Below, piece after piece: positions 18,946 to 28,170 of a stretch of DNA of 64,000 bases. The notes under the pieces are model-generated. The model ran no database searches. It saw nothing but the letters and a program-made list of their open reading frames with translations, and was not told the origin of the DNA. Position 1 is the first letter of the stretch; each line of letters begins with the position of its first letter. The DNA is from Bacteroidota bacterium (lineage in GTDB: Bacteria; Bacteroidota; Bacteroidia; Bacteroidales; GCA-2711565), in contig JAHIVC010000099.1 of NCBI GenBank assembly GCA_018816945.1, positions 316,554 to 380,553 on the forward strand, read 5' to 3'. The position numbers and the translations under genes were made by a program.

Positions 18946-19332
18946 TTATAATTTTTCGAAAACCTCCTTAAAATGCATGTTTACTTCTTCAGCAATTTGA
19001 AGTAATTCCTTATTTCCCAGCTGCCCCATCATTGAATAGGGATCAATAGCACATACTTCTACCCCCAAATCTTGTTCGATTACGATAACATTGCAGGGTA
19101 GAAGCACTCCAAGTTTATCCTCTAAAGATAGAGCTTTATAAGCCGAATGCGGATTGCATGCACCCAAAATAGTATATCTTTTAAAATCCACATCAATTTT
19201 TTTCTTTAAGGTTTCTTTAATATCAATTGTATTTAAAACCCCAAAGCCATGTTCTTTTAGTAAGGTGGTCACTCGTTCTATTGCTTCCTCAAAAGTGTAA
19301 TTAACTGTTTTAGTGAGATAGTATTTCATCAT
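18946..19332 (-). CDS. DUF302 domain protein
   Basis: 128 residues, no signal peptide. The DUF302 fold is recognisable in FEEAIERVTTLLKEHGFGVLNTIDIKETLKKK, ILGACNPHSAYKAL and LLPCNVIVIE. Small domain of unknown biochemical role, often encoded with redox or metal-handling genes. A second start one codon later (19329) is equally possible. The upstream 570 bp contains several palindromes. Confidence 0.85.
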   Translation of the reverse strand: MMKYYLTKTVNYTFEEAIERVTTLLKEHGFGVLNTIDIKETLKKKIDVDFKRYTILGACNPHSAYKALSLEDKLGVLLPCNVIVIEQDLGVEVCAIDPYSMMGQLGNKELLQIAEEVNMHFKEVFEKL

Positions 19333-19386
19333 AATATAATTATTTTTTTGTGGATGATGCCCGCCTGAAAGAATATATTCGGGCAG

Positions 19387-19449
19387 GAAACACCCATGTT
19401 TTTGATTTTATTATCATTATGTTTGTGTTTTACAAAACATGGGTGTTTC
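19387..19449. repeat. 16-bp perfect inverted repeat with 31-nt spacer
   Basis: Left arm GAAACACCCATGTTTT and right arm AAAACATGGGTGTTTC are exact complements. Neither arm is followed by a clean T-run, so a simple terminator is not obvious. It could be a large hairpin in the leader of the DUF302 gene or the ends of a vanished mini-element. Confidence 0.6.
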
Positions 19450-19839
19450 ATAAAGTTTTATTTTATGCAAAATTAATTATTTTTTTATAATCATTTTTGT
19501 TACAAGACCTATCATTTTGAGTGATAAAAAATTTAGAATCTTAGATAAAACGATCCAATCTTATGATTTTAGCTGTCAATGGATAATATTCCGGGTTATT
19601 ATTTTCATTTAAAATGAATTTGATATTAAAATAAAAACAAACTCATTTGGTTTTGATTTCATGAAAGACAAATTATTTCTTTCAGATTTTAATAAAGGCT
19701 ATAATTAATTTGTTGTAATTCTGATAATTAATCACTTAATATAAAATTGTTTATGTTCAAATCCGTACAACCACTGTAACTATATGAACACTCTTTGCGT
19801 CAAATGTTTCAAAGGCCGGAATTAATAATATGATACTCA

Positions 19840-19876
19840 CACAATTAAAATTGTGGCATATTTTTAGTTACTTTTG
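19840..19876 (+). promoter_or_regulatory. -7 box with overlapping palindrome before the outer-membrane-factor gene
   Basis: TACTTTTG (19869-19876) matches TAnnTTTG and ends 27 bp before ATG 19904. The TTG within the palindrome CACAATT-AA-AATTGTG (19840-19855) lies 15 bp upstream, slightly short for a -33 element. The palindrome is placed where a repressor would block RNA polymerase. Confidence 0.45.
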
Positions 19877-19903
19877 TTCACCAATTAATAAAACAAAAAG
19901 GAA

Positions 19904-21301
19904 ATGAGACAATTTAATGCATTGAAGCGGATTAATGGAAACATGAAATATGTAATGATGGCTATACTTATTGTTGCAATAAGTGGAACAATTTATTCGC
20001 AAAAAGTATGGACATTAAAAGATTGCATAGAGTATGCTTTGGAAAACAACATTCAAATTAAGAAAAGTGAGTTGACTGCTGATGTTAATAAGGCCTCTTT
20101 TTTGCAATCAAAATTAAATTTGATCCCTTCAATTAATGGATCAACAAGTTATACATTTGGTAGTGGTCGTACAGATAATGGTGAATTCCAATATGTAAAC
20201 ACAAATACAAAAAGTGCTTCTTTCGGTATTTCTTCTGGTGTTACGCTTTTTGATGGTTTCCAAAAATATAATACCATTAAACAGAATCAATTTAATTATT
20301 TAGCAAGCAAATATGATTCGGATAAAATGCGTGATGATATTTCCTTAATGCTTGCCCAAAATTATCTGAATGTATTATTCAGCATGGAATTAGTTGAGAA
20401 ATCACAAGCTCAAATTGATGTAACCACACAGCAAATCAGAAACACTCAAAAGCTTGTTGATGCCGGTACATTGCCCAAAGGTAGTTTGTTGGAGATCCAG
20501 TCTCAATTTGCATCCGAAGAAGTAACATTGATCAATGCACAAAATCGGCTTAACTTAGCTTATCTTGATTTATTGCAACTTTTAGAGTTACCCGCAACCG
20601 ATAACTTTATTATTCAAAAACCGGATCTTTCAGTAGGCAATGAAATGAAAATTTTACCCGCTGAACAGATTTATGGCATTTCAGTAACACGACTTCCTCA
20701 AATAAAGAGTGCTGAATTACGTTATAAAAGTGCCAGTAAAGGAGTCGCTATCGCAAGAGGTGCCCGAAGCTTTGAAATAGCAGCATATGCAGGATGGAGA
20801 ACAAACTATTATGATCAAATCCACCTTTACGATCGTACAACAAGCCCACCTCTGGACTTGGGGATAAAACCATTCAAAGATCAATACAAAGACAACCAAA
20901 GCAAGTATCTTCAATTTTCATTAAGTATTCCTGTTTTTAATGGATATGCTGTTTCAACAAATATTTCACGAGCAAAAATATCGGAAAAAAATGCTGAATA
21001 TGATTTGCAACTTTCAAAAAATACGGTACGAAAAAATATAGAACAAGCCTATTCAGATGCACTTGCTGCCTATAAAACTTATAATGCAAGTATGAAATCA
21101 GTGGCCTCCTTCAACGAAGCTTTTAAATACATGGAACAGAAATTTAATGTGGGCCTTGAAAATTCATTAAATTATAATATGTCAAAAATGCAACTTTCAA
21201 AAGCGCAATCTGATTTACTGTCGGCAAAATACGATTACATCTTTAAATCAAAAATATTAGATTTTTACATGGGCAACCCACTTGTACTTGATGAAAATTA
21301 G
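19904..21301 (+). CDS. TolC-family outer membrane factor
   Basis: 465 residues with a signal peptide (hydrophobic MMAILIVAISGTIYS) and then the two-fold repeated helical OEP architecture: WTLKDCIEYALENNIQIKKSE opens the first repeat and SYTFGSGRTDNG is the usual first beta-strand. It forms the outer-membrane duct of a tripartite exporter. ATG 19904 follows AAAAGG; a start at 19943 would give a tighter signal peptide. A terminator follows, then the adaptor gene. No inner-membrane pump is adjacent. Confidence 0.88.
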   Translation: MRQFNALKRINGNMKYVMMAILIVAISGTIYSQKVWTLKDCIEYALENNIQIKKSELTADVNKASFLQSKLNLIPSINGSTSYTFGSGRTDNGEFQYVNTNTKSASFGISSGVTLFDGFQKYNTIKQNQFNYLASKYDSDKMRDDISLMLAQNYLNVLFSMELVEKSQAQIDVTTQQIRNTQKLVDAGTLPKGSLLEIQSQFASEEVTLINAQNRLNLAYLDLLQLLELPATDNFIIQKPDLSVGNEMKILPAEQIYGISVTRLPQIKSAELRYKSASKGVAIARGARSFEIAAYAGWRTNYYDQIHLYDRTTSPPLDLGIKPFKDQYKDNQSKYLQFSLSIPVFNGYAVSTNISRAKISEKNAEYDLQLSKNTVRKNIEQAYSDALAAYKTYNASMKSVASFNEAFKYMEQKFNVGLENSLNYNMSKMQLSKAQSDLLSAKYDYIFKSKILDFYMGNPLVLDEN

Positions 21302-21334
21302 GATTGTTTAAAGAACTTCATCAAATATATTTTT

Positions 21335-21365
21335 AAAAGCCCTCCAACAGAGGGCTTTTCTTTTA
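21335..21365 (+). terminator. rho-independent terminator after the outer-membrane-factor gene
   Basis: Perfect 10-bp stem AAAAGCCCTC / GAGGGCTTTT around CAACA, followed by CTTTT. Confidence 0.85.
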
Positions 21366-21443
21366 AATAATTCCATTACCATGTAATTTATTTTGTAATT
21401 TTATGCACTATTATAATTCACGATCATTTTAAACATTTTTTTA

Positions 21444-22799
21444 ATGAAACAAAAAAAGTCAAATACCAAAAGATATCTCATTTGGATTGGGATTCCATTG
21501 GTAATTATTTTAATTGTATTTGCGGTTAACAAAAAGAAAACAACTGGTGAAACCAAAGTTAGCACAGAACTCGTTACCAAGAGAACAATCATTGAAACCG
21601 TTTCCGCAAATGGAAAAATTCAACCTGAAATTGATGTTAAAATCAGTCCTTATATTTCCGGTGAGGTTGTAGAACTTTATGTGAAAGAAGGTGATGAAGT
21701 AAAAGAAGGCAAATTGTTGGCAAAGATTGATCCCGAAATATATATTTCAAGTTACGAAAGAGCAGAAGCAGCTCTAAATACGCAAAAGGCAAATCAAGCA
21801 AACGCAAAAGCAAGGTTGGCCCAGGTTCAGGCACAATTTGTAAATGCTGAACTTTCGTACAACCGAAATAAAACTTTGTTCGATCAAAATGTAGTATCAA
21901 AAGCTGATATAGATGCTGCTGTTGCGGCTTTTAAAGTGGCAGAAGCTGAGGTTGAAGCAGCCAAGGAGAGTTTGAAAGCAGCAGAATTTTCTGTAGGAAG
22001 TACTGTGGCTTCTCTAAAAGAAGCGAAAGAAAACCTGAATAGAACAAGTATTTATGCCCCTAACGATGGTACTGTTTCAAAATTAAATGTTCAAAAAGGG
22101 GAACGTGTAACAGGTGCTTCACAGTTTTCTTCCGGAACTGAAATTATGCGGGTTGCAAATTTGCAAAATATGGAAGTGAAAGTTGAGGTAAACGAAAATG
22201 ACATTGTTAGGGTTAGTTTATTTGATACTTGCCTGATAGAAGTTGACGCTTACTTAAACAAAAAATTTAAAGGAATCGTAACTGAAATAGCGACTTCGGC
22301 TAACGTAACCGGAGTTAGTGCAGATCAGGTTACCAACTTTCAGGTTAAAATTCGAATCTTAAGAGAATCTTATACTGAATATACAACTGAGAATAATCCA
22401 AATTATTCGCCATTTCGACCCGGAATGTCGGCAACAGTTGATATTCAAACAGAAACAGCTTTTGAGATACTTACTTTACCAATTCAGGCTGTAACTACCC
22501 GTTCTGATTCATCAGGTAATTTAAAAGTGGCTAGAACTGTTGAAAATAAAGACGAACCTGAAGTGAAAGTTGAAGAGGAAGTTATTGAATATGTATTCAT
22601 GTATACTCCGGAAGGAATTGCCAAAATGATTAAGGTGATAACCGGCATCCAAAACAATACTTATATTCAAATTTTAGAAGGCTTGAAAGAAGGAGATGAA
22701 ATTATTGTGGCTCCTTATCGTGCAGTATCTAAAAAATTAAAAGATGGGGATGTTGTGAGAAAAGTTCCCAAAGAAGAATTATTTTTAACTACCGAATAG
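21444..22799 (+). CDS. periplasmic adaptor (HlyD/MacA-type membrane fusion protein)
   Basis: 451 residues. One N-terminal membrane anchor (about residues 10-28), then a biotinyl-lipoyl half (SANGKIQPEIDVKISPYISGEV), a long alpha-hairpin rich in Ala/Glu/Lys (about 105-195), the second lipoyl half (SIYAPNDGTVSKLNVQKGERV) and a beta-barrel. MacA-type adaptors normally precede macB-like ABC permease genes; here the next gene is tsaB behind a terminator, so the partner pump must be encoded elsewhere. Confidence 0.88.
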   Translation: MKQKKSNTKRYLIWIGIPLVIILIVFAVNKKKTTGETKVSTELVTKRTIIETVSANGKIQPEIDVKISPYISGEVVELYVKEGDEVKEGKLLAKIDPEIYISSYERAEAALNTQKANQANAKARLAQVQAQFVNAELSYNRNKTLFDQNVVSKADIDAAVAAFKVAEAEVEAAKESLKAAEFSVGSTVASLKEAKENLNRTSIYAPNDGTVSKLNVQKGERVTGASQFSSGTEIMRVANLQNMEVKVEVNENDIVRVSLFDTCLIEVDAYLNKKFKGIVTEIATSANVTGVSADQVTNFQVKIRILRESYTEYTTENNPNYSPFRPGMSATVDIQTETAFEILTLPIQAVTTRSDSSGNLKVARTVENKDEPEVKVEEEVIEYVFMYTPEGIAKMIKVITGIQNNTYIQILEGLKEGDEIIVAPYRAVSKKLKDGDVVRKVPKEELFLTTE

Positions 22800-22820
22800 T
22801 AAGTAAATAATTTTATACTT

Positions 22821-22848
22821 GAGACGCAGTGATGCGTCTCTTCTTTTT
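22821..22848 (+). terminator. terminator between adaptor gene and tsaB
   Basis: Stem GAGACGCA / TGCGTCTC around GTGA, followed by a T-rich tract. It overlaps the in-frame GTG-started extension of tsaB, arguing that tsaB begins at 22856. Confidence 0.8.
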
Positions 22849-22855
22849 TCTGAAA

Positions 22856-23551
22856 ATGGCTAAATTATTATTTCTGGAAACCGCGACACAAATTTGTTCG
22901 GTTGCACTTGCCGAAGATGGTGTTTTACTTTCAATAAAAGAAAGTGATTCAACAAACTCGCATTCTTCCCTTCTGACCAATTTTATTCAAAATGTTGTCA
23001 GTGATGCGAAAATTAAATTGCAAGATTTGGATGCCATTGTTATTAGCAAAGGACCCGGTTCCTATACCGGTTTGCGCATTGGCGTTTCTGCTGCCAAAGG
23101 ATTATGCTACTCGTTGGATAAACCATTAATTGCAGTTAATACGCTTCAAAGTATGGCAATGGGCATGAAAAAAAATGAAAATGACTCAAAAGCGATTTTT
23201 TGCCCGATGATCGATGCCCGAAGAATGGAAGTTTATACCGCACTGTTTGACAATCAGAATAATGAACTGGAACCTACCTCCGCTAAAATTATTGATGAGT
23301 CGTCATTTATTGATTTATTAAAAGATCACACCGTTTATTTTGGGGGCGATGGAGCTGAAAAATGTAAAAGTGTTTTATCAAAAAACCAGAATGCTAAGTT
23401 CATGGATGAGTTTCGCATTTCAGCAAAAGATATGATTAAAATTGCTTTTCAGAAATTTAATGCCGGACAATTTGTTGATGTAGCCTATTTTGAACCCTAT
23501 TATTTAAAAGATTTTATTGCCGGAATTCCTAAGGTTAAAGGGTTGAAATAA
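22856..23551 (+). CDS. tsaB: tRNA threonylcarbamoyladenosine biosynthesis protein TsaB
   Basis: 231 residues from ATG 22856. The N-terminal LLFLETATQICSVAL and the diagnostic SKGPGSYTGLRIGVSAAKG identify TsaB, the ASKHA-fold partner of TsaD in making the t6A modification of ANN-decoding tRNAs. The upstream in-frame GTG (22829) lies inside a terminator hairpin and is rejected. Ends inside a strong bidirectional terminator. Confidence 0.95.
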   Translation: MAKLLFLETATQICSVALAEDGVLLSIKESDSTNSHSSLLTNFIQNVVSDAKIKLQDLDAIVISKGPGSYTGLRIGVSAAKGLCYSLDKPLIAVNTLQSMAMGMKKNENDSKAIFCPMIDARRMEVYTALFDNQNNELEPTSAKIIDESSFIDLLKDHTVYFGGDGAEKCKSVLSKNQNAKFMDEFRISAKDMIKIAFQKFNAGQFVDVAYFEPYYLKDFIAGIPKVKGLK

Positions 23552-23593
23552 AACAAAGAAGGCAATAATTTCAATTATTGCCTTCTTTGTTTT
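23550..23593. terminator. 20-bp-stem bidirectional terminator
   Basis: Two perfect 20-base arms (23550-23569 and 23574-23593) with a TTCA loop, bordered by A- and T-runs. Shared by tsaB (+) and the cation transporter (-). Confidence 0.9.
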
Positions 23594-24242
23594 ATTGATT
23601 ATGACAGTGATCGTCACAGCAACAACTTAACGAATTACTTTTTGCTTTTCTAAAGGCTTCCCTACCTTCCTTAAATGCAAACCATGCTACACCCAGAGAA
23701 CCTGCAATATCAATGTATCCAACACTTGTCAGCTCATATAAAAGACTTGAAGCTAGTAGGATAAACGATAGATAAAAACAGGTTTTGGTACAATTGGCAT
23801 CAGCAATGATGGCATCTGAATTAAGGGCTTTTCCAACACTTAGCTTGGAGGCCATCAAAAAATACATTGTGATAATTGAAATTGAAGAAACGATAATACC
23901 TACAAGTGTTGTATCCGGTTTAGTATTATTTAAAATGTTCAATGCACTTCCCACAATCAATCCTGCGGTCAATAAATAAAAAGCAAATCCTGTTATTTTC
24001 AATGCTTGTCGTTCAAAATGGTCACGATTATTTACATCTGAATATTTCATCCTTAAAATAAGATGAAGAATTCCAATTCCGGAGATTACCTCCACAAAAC
24101 TATCTATCCCAAAACCAAGCAAAGCCAAGGTTTCATCTTCCATGCCATAATAAATGGAAACAAGGCCCTCAATTATATTGTAAGCAATGGTAATAATTGC
24201 AAGAATGAGTGCGGTTCTTATTAATTTGGATTTTTGTGTCAT
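23592..24242 (-). CDS. cation diffusion facilitator-like transporter
   Basis: 216 residues from ATG 24242; an upstream in-frame start at 24296 adds 18 residues without family character. Six hydrophobic segments; the first helices contain IAYNIIEGLVSIYYG and LGFGIDSFVEVISG, where the His/Asp metal site of CDF proteins would be, and ADANCTKTC in the later part. The tail CCCDDHCHNQ is a Cys/His metal-binding patch. Probably exports divalent cations; last gene of the metal island. Confidence 0.82.
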   Translation of the reverse strand: MTQKSKLIRTALILAIITIAYNIIEGLVSIYYGMEDETLALLGFGIDSFVEVISGIGILHLILRMKYSDVNNRDHFERQALKITGFAFYLLTAGLIVGSALNILNNTKPDTTLVGIIVSSISIITMYFLMASKLSVGKALNSDAIIADANCTKTCFYLSFILLASSLLYELTSVGYIDIAGSLGVAWFAFKEGREAFRKAKSNSLSCCCDDHCHNQ

Positions 24243-24337
24243 TAGACTTAGTATTTTTAAATTCGTATAGCAAGCATGAACGATTGATCCGAGCATACTT
24301 TATATAAAGCAAATAGTTAGTATGTGCTTCGAGCTTA

Positions 24338-24697
24338 CTATTTAATATTCTTTTTTTCAGCTACCGGGCGATCATATAAACAACAACCGGGAAGTTTTTC
24401 GTAAACTTTATCATCGGCTTTGTATTTATCTGTATCGTGACCAACTTTTGCAATAGCCTTTTGAATTTCCGGCAAATTGGTTTTGCCGGTATCAAATGAT
24501 ACTTTGGCCATTTTGTTTGTTTTGTCCCATTCGGCCATGCTCACTCCCTCAATTGCTTTTGCTGCTTTTTCAATACGGGTTTTGCACATACCGCAATTTC
24601 CATAAACCTTAAATTCTTCTGTTTTTGAATCTTGAGCCGATGCTGTAATGCCAATAAATAGCATGATGCTTAGTAGTAAATTAATTTTAGTTTTCAT
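24338..24697 (-). CDS. secreted heavy-metal-associated (HMA) domain protein
   Basis: 119 residues. A Sec signal peptide ends at ASAQ, followed by an HMA fold with the metal-binding CxxC in YGNCGMCKTRIEKAAKAIEG. A further CC pair occurs in LPGCCLYDR near the C-terminus. Likely a periplasmic copper (or other soft-metal) chaperone serving the CusABC-like pump upstream on the same strand. Confidence 0.88.
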   Translation of the reverse strand: MKTKINLLLSIMLFIGITASAQDSKTEEFKVYGNCGMCKTRIEKAAKAIEGVSMAEWDKTNKMAKVSFDTGKTNLPEIQKAIAKVGHDTDKYKADDKVYEKLPGCCLYDRPVAEKKNIK

Positions 24698-24767
24698 TTT
24701 CGAGTTTTTTTAGTGGATAATTGTTTTGTTTATTGTTCTTTTCTTATTCCGGTAATTAAAAATATGA

Positions 24768-24775
24768 TATTTTTG
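24768..24775 (+). promoter_or_regulatory. -7 box for the tRNA-Thr gene
   Basis: TATTTTTG, 11 bp before the mature tRNA 5' end. Confidence 0.5.
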
Positions 24776-24786
24776 CAGCATTAAAT

Positions 24787-24859
24787 GCCTCTTTAGCTCA
24801 GTTGGTAGAGCAGCTCATTCGTAATGAGCAGGTCGTGGGTTCAAGTCCCATGAGAGGCT
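24787..24859 (+). tRNA. tRNA-Thr (CGT)
   Basis: A full cloverleaf can be drawn: acceptor GCCTCTT/GAGAGGC (one G-U), D-stem GCTC/GAGC, anticodon stem GCTCA/TGAGC with loop TTCGTAA (anticodon CGT, reading ACG), variable AGGTC, T-stem GTGGG/CCCAT (one G-U) with TTCAAGT. Discriminator is T; CCA is not encoded. It sits alone on the plus strand inside the minus-strand metal island. Confidence 0.97.
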
Positions 24860-24891
24860 CAAAATTTTTCGGGTGCAATTTAATCATTTGT

Positions 24892-26718
24892 TTATTCCGA
24901 TTTAATAACTTCTTTAGTTTCTCCACATCTGAGCATCATATCTCCAAAATAAGGATTATTGATTTCTTCGTCGGCACTTAACCAAAAAGCACCTTTATTG
25001 TCGAATGCCATTGGGCAAAATTGAACATAAATTGTATTTTTATTCTTCAGCACAAATCCAAAGCTTTTTATTGCGATGGTCAGATGATCTGAAACAAGCT
25101 CAAAGTGGCTTCGTTTCATTTCAATTCCCTGCATCGAAATAATACCTTTAAGGTTTTCCTCAATGGATTTCATTTCCTTCATCCAAAGATTATGAGAATC
25201 GCCTTTTAAAAGCGACATTTCAACTTTTCCAAGTTGCTCTAAGGTCAATTTCGCAGAAGCGACCGCAAGTTTTTCATCCGTGGCAACAAAGGCATCTTTC
25301 AATGTAAGATAGGACTCAACTACTTCACCTAATTGAGATTTAAAACCGGAAGGTACATTCATCGGTTTCGGATTCATATCCATTTTTGGCTTGGATTGCT
25401 CAGTTTGCTTCTCACTATCGGCATTCATTTTCGACATATCATGAGGGATTGAACCAATCCCGCCTGTTGGATTCATCATGCTGGTTTTACCGGCCAATTG
25501 TGCAGCTGCATCAATACTGAAAGTTCCATTGGTTACAATTTCTTCACCTTCCGTCAATCCTTCAAGTACAACATAAGTATTCTTCATTGCAGCACCTAAG
25601 GTTATTTCCCGTAATTTAAAAGAGGCATGTTCTGTTTCCGGTATTTTCACATAAACGACTGAACGTGTTCCAGTCCATAAAACTGCTGTTTGTGGAATTG
25701 TGAGTTGATCAGCATTTTCTTTTAAGGTGGAATGAATGATCCCGTTAATAAACATTTCGGGTTTTAACAGCATCTCAGAATTATTCATTTCAATTCTTAT
25801 ACCGGCAGTTCGGGTTGTTGCATTAATGATTGGATCGATAAAGGTTATTTTCCCGGTAAAAGTTTTTCCGGGAATTGCCTGGCTCGTGAATTCTACATTT
25901 TGGTCCATCGAAATCCAATTCAGGTCTGATTCATAAGCATCGAATATGCCCCATACCTTCGATAAATCAACCACATCGAACAATACGGCTCCTTTGTTAA
26001 TATAATCACCTTCATTTACCTTCCGGCTAACTACAATTCCTGAAGTGTTAGCAAAAATTTCAAAAGTGGATGATACATTCCCCGATTGTTCAATTTCGTT
26101 GATTTGATCCTTTGAAAGTTTCCAGTTGCGCAATTTTTCTCGCGCTGCTTCAACTAAAGCCGGATATTTGTCCTTTAATGAAAGTGCTTCAATCAACTCT
26201 TTTTGTGCAGTTACCAATTCGGGAGAATAAATTCTGGCGATTAACTGACCTTTCTTTACCTGTTCTCCGGTTACATTTATCAGTAGTTTTTCGATACGGC
26301 CGGGCACATGAGCAGTTTGCGACTGTTTTAAACGTTCATCAACTTGTATTTTGCCATATAGAAGAACCTCTTTAGAGGCTTGTCCGCGGCTCACAATAGA
26401 TGTTTGAACTTCGGCCAATTTCATAGCCGATTCACTCATTTCAATGGCTTGATCATCAATTTCAACATTTGAACTTTTTAATGGAATTAAATCCATGCCA
26501 CAGATTGGACAATCACCAGATTTATCCATTCTTATTTGAGGATGCATGGCGCAAGTCCAGATGGTTTTTTCAGCATCTGAATGTTCATGTGTTGTAGATT
26601 CTGTTGAAATTTGATTGGGTTCGGAATGATGGAAAAACAACCATCCAAGCAGTAAACCAGCAATTAAAAGCAAACCGGCTTTAAAATATGTATTTGAAAA
26701 AAACTTTATTGGTTTCAT
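24892..26718 (-). CDS. CusB-like RND efflux adaptor with heavy-metal-binding domain
   Basis: 608 residues. N-terminal membrane anchor, then a heavy-metal-binding domain with TCAMHP and CPICGMDLIPL (about residues 53-80), the adaptor core (lipoyl halves around GKIQVDERLKQSQTAHVPGR and FEIFANTSGIVVSRKVNEGD), a Met/His-rich linker (about 415-450), and a C-terminal DUF3347-like domain carrying YVQFCPMA and MMLRCGE. It bridges CusA and CusC, collecting Cu(I)/Ag(I) in the periplasm. Last of the cusA-cusC-cusB unit. Confidence 0.9.
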   Translation of the reverse strand: MKPIKFFSNTYFKAGLLLIAGLLLGWLFFHHSEPNQISTESTTHEHSDAEKTIWTCAMHPQIRMDKSGDCPICGMDLIPLKSSNVEIDDQAIEMSESAMKLAEVQTSIVSRGQASKEVLLYGKIQVDERLKQSQTAHVPGRIEKLLINVTGEQVKKGQLIARIYSPELVTAQKELIEALSLKDKYPALVEAAREKLRNWKLSKDQINEIEQSGNVSSTFEIFANTSGIVVSRKVNEGDYINKGAVLFDVVDLSKVWGIFDAYESDLNWISMDQNVEFTSQAIPGKTFTGKITFIDPIINATTRTAGIRIEMNNSEMLLKPEMFINGIIHSTLKENADQLTIPQTAVLWTGTRSVVYVKIPETEHASFKLREITLGAAMKNTYVVLEGLTEGEEIVTNGTFSIDAAAQLAGKTSMMNPTGGIGSIPHDMSKMNADSEKQTEQSKPKMDMNPKPMNVPSGFKSQLGEVVESYLTLKDAFVATDEKLAVASAKLTLEQLGKVEMSLLKGDSHNLWMKEMKSIEENLKGIISMQGIEMKRSHFELVSDHLTIAIKSFGFVLKNKNTIYVQFCPMAFDNKGAFWLSADEEINNPYFGDMMLRCGETKEVIKSE

Positions 26719-26723
26719 ATCTC

Positions 26724-28166
26724 TTATCTTTTTATGGAATTCATTAATTTTTCAGCTAGTGCCACAGACATATTGTAATCTGTTATTGCTTCTATGTGTT
26801 TAAATCCAAAGTCCAAAACCTTGTATTGCATTCGAAGTACTTCTTCATAATTGGTCCCGGATGTTGCAAATCCGGCAAGGAGCAAATCGGTGGTTTTCTG
26901 GGCTAATTCTTCTTGCTGTTGGTAAAGCGTCACACGTCTTTTGGCATCGTCAAGGTTTTGTACAAAACTTCGGTATTGAACCATCAAATTGTTTTTTAAA
27001 CCAATGGTTTGCTGTTTAACTGCTTCCTGCATCAATATCGCTTCGTTTTGCATGGCATTGTATTTCTTTCGGTAGATGGGAATTGAAACAGAAAGCATCG
27101 GCATTAACATATCGGTGCCGTTCATCATAAAAGTATTCCCATCCCTTTTTTGGTTCAGCATGTAATTAAGTCCTACCCCAAGCATGGGCAATCCCATTTT
27201 TTTGGCTTTTTGCCCCATAAGTTCATAAGATACAGCTTCATTTCCAAGCATGGCCAGCATTGGATTATTGTTAAGAATACTGTCGACAATAGCTAATTTT
27301 TCTGTTGGCAATTGCTGAATGCTTAACGAATCATTTATTTGAATCCGGGTTTTTAAATCACTGTTGAGTAGTGCGTTGAAAATGTTTTCGGTTGTGAGTC
27401 GTTGGTCCTTCATCAGTAGCAATTTGTTTTGCTGTTCCAGGATTTCCATCTTAACGCGAAGTACATTTTGTAATCCGCTTTGCTGACCTCCCATTCCTTC
27501 CGGCATTGAACTATTTGACATACTGGTTGCAGTAAGCGGAGCTGATGTCATCTGATTCGTTTTCATGCCACCCATGTCATTTGCTCCGGAATTCATGTTT
27601 TCTGTTGAGGTTGTATTCATTGATCCTGATCCTGTTGTTCCGGAAGAACTACCGTCTGAGGTTGGTGCTTGAAATTTAATCATTGCCAGTTTTTCAAGCG
27701 ATTCGAGTAATTGAATGTTTTCTTCAACCAGCGCGATTTCACGGTCGAGTTTAATTAATTGATACCAGTTTGTTTTAACGCGATAAAACAATTCGGCTTT
27801 GGCCGCATTAAACAATTGAAATTTTGCTTTTGCCATTTCAGAAGCCTCGTCTTTAGCAGTTTTGAGTGTACCAAACCAGGGGAACATTTGCATTACCTGA
27901 ATATTTGCCACCTGACTTCCGCCTAGTATTGCCATTGGTTTTGTAAAAACCCCAAATGAAGATTGCGGATCGGGCAAAGAACCAACCTGGGGTACTTTTT
28001 CAAGCGATGCTAAATATTGGTTAAATGTTGCCTTTAATTCAGGGTTGTTTTGTGCAGCCATTTCCAAATAACCATCCAGCGAAATATTCTCGGTTTCCTG
28101 TGCAAATCCAGTTTTAAGAACTATTAAAAGGATGATTATAACGATGTATGTTTTTATTTTTTCCAT
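26724..28166 (-). CDS. CusC-like outer membrane factor with Met-rich insertion
   Basis: 480 residues from ATG 28166 (MEKIKTYIV), which gives a clean signal peptide; the earlier ATG (28181) overlaps the cusA end. TolC/OEP architecture with an unusual low-complexity insertion at roughly residues 180-235, rich in Met, Ser, Gly and Asn (several SM, NM, GGM and PEGM steps), replacing a periplasmic loop. Such Met clusters bind Cu(I)/Ag(I). Lies between cusA and cusB with gaps of 4-5 bp. Confidence 0.88.
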   Translation of the reverse strand: MEKIKTYIVIIILLIVLKTGFAQETENISLDGYLEMAAQNNPELKATFNQYLASLEKVPQVGSLPDPQSSFGVFTKPMAILGGSQVANIQVMQMFPWFGTLKTAKDEASEMAKAKFQLFNAAKAELFYRVKTNWYQLIKLDREIALVEENIQLLESLEKLAMIKFQAPTSDGSSSGTTGSGSMNTTSTENMNSGANDMGGMKTNQMTSAPLTATSMSNSSMPEGMGGQQSGLQNVLRVKMEILEQQNKLLLMKDQRLTTENIFNALLNSDLKTRIQINDSLSIQQLPTEKLAIVDSILNNNPMLAMLGNEAVSYELMGQKAKKMGLPMLGVGLNYMLNQKRDGNTFMMNGTDMLMPMLSVSIPIYRKKYNAMQNEAILMQEAVKQQTIGLKNNLMVQYRSFVQNLDDAKRRVTLYQQQEELAQKTTDLLLAGFATSGTNYEEVLRMQYKVLDFGFKHIEAITDYNMSVALAEKLMNSIKR

Positions 28167-28170
28167 GACT

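Larger units (their letters stand above)
19333..19903. other. 570-bp gene-free region with three inverted repeats
   Basis: Holds TGCCCG...CGGGCA (19358-19363/19380-19385), a perfect 16-bp inverted repeat (19387-19402/19434-19449) with a 31-nt spacer, and a 16-bp palindrome CACAATTAAAATTGTG (19840-19855) just before a -7 box for the outer-membrane-factor gene. No ORF of substance was found in the rest. Confidence 0.6.

Noticed and set aside
22829-22855. GTG start extending TsaB upstream
   Set aside because: The extension lies inside a terminator hairpin; ATG 22856 gives the normal family N-terminus.
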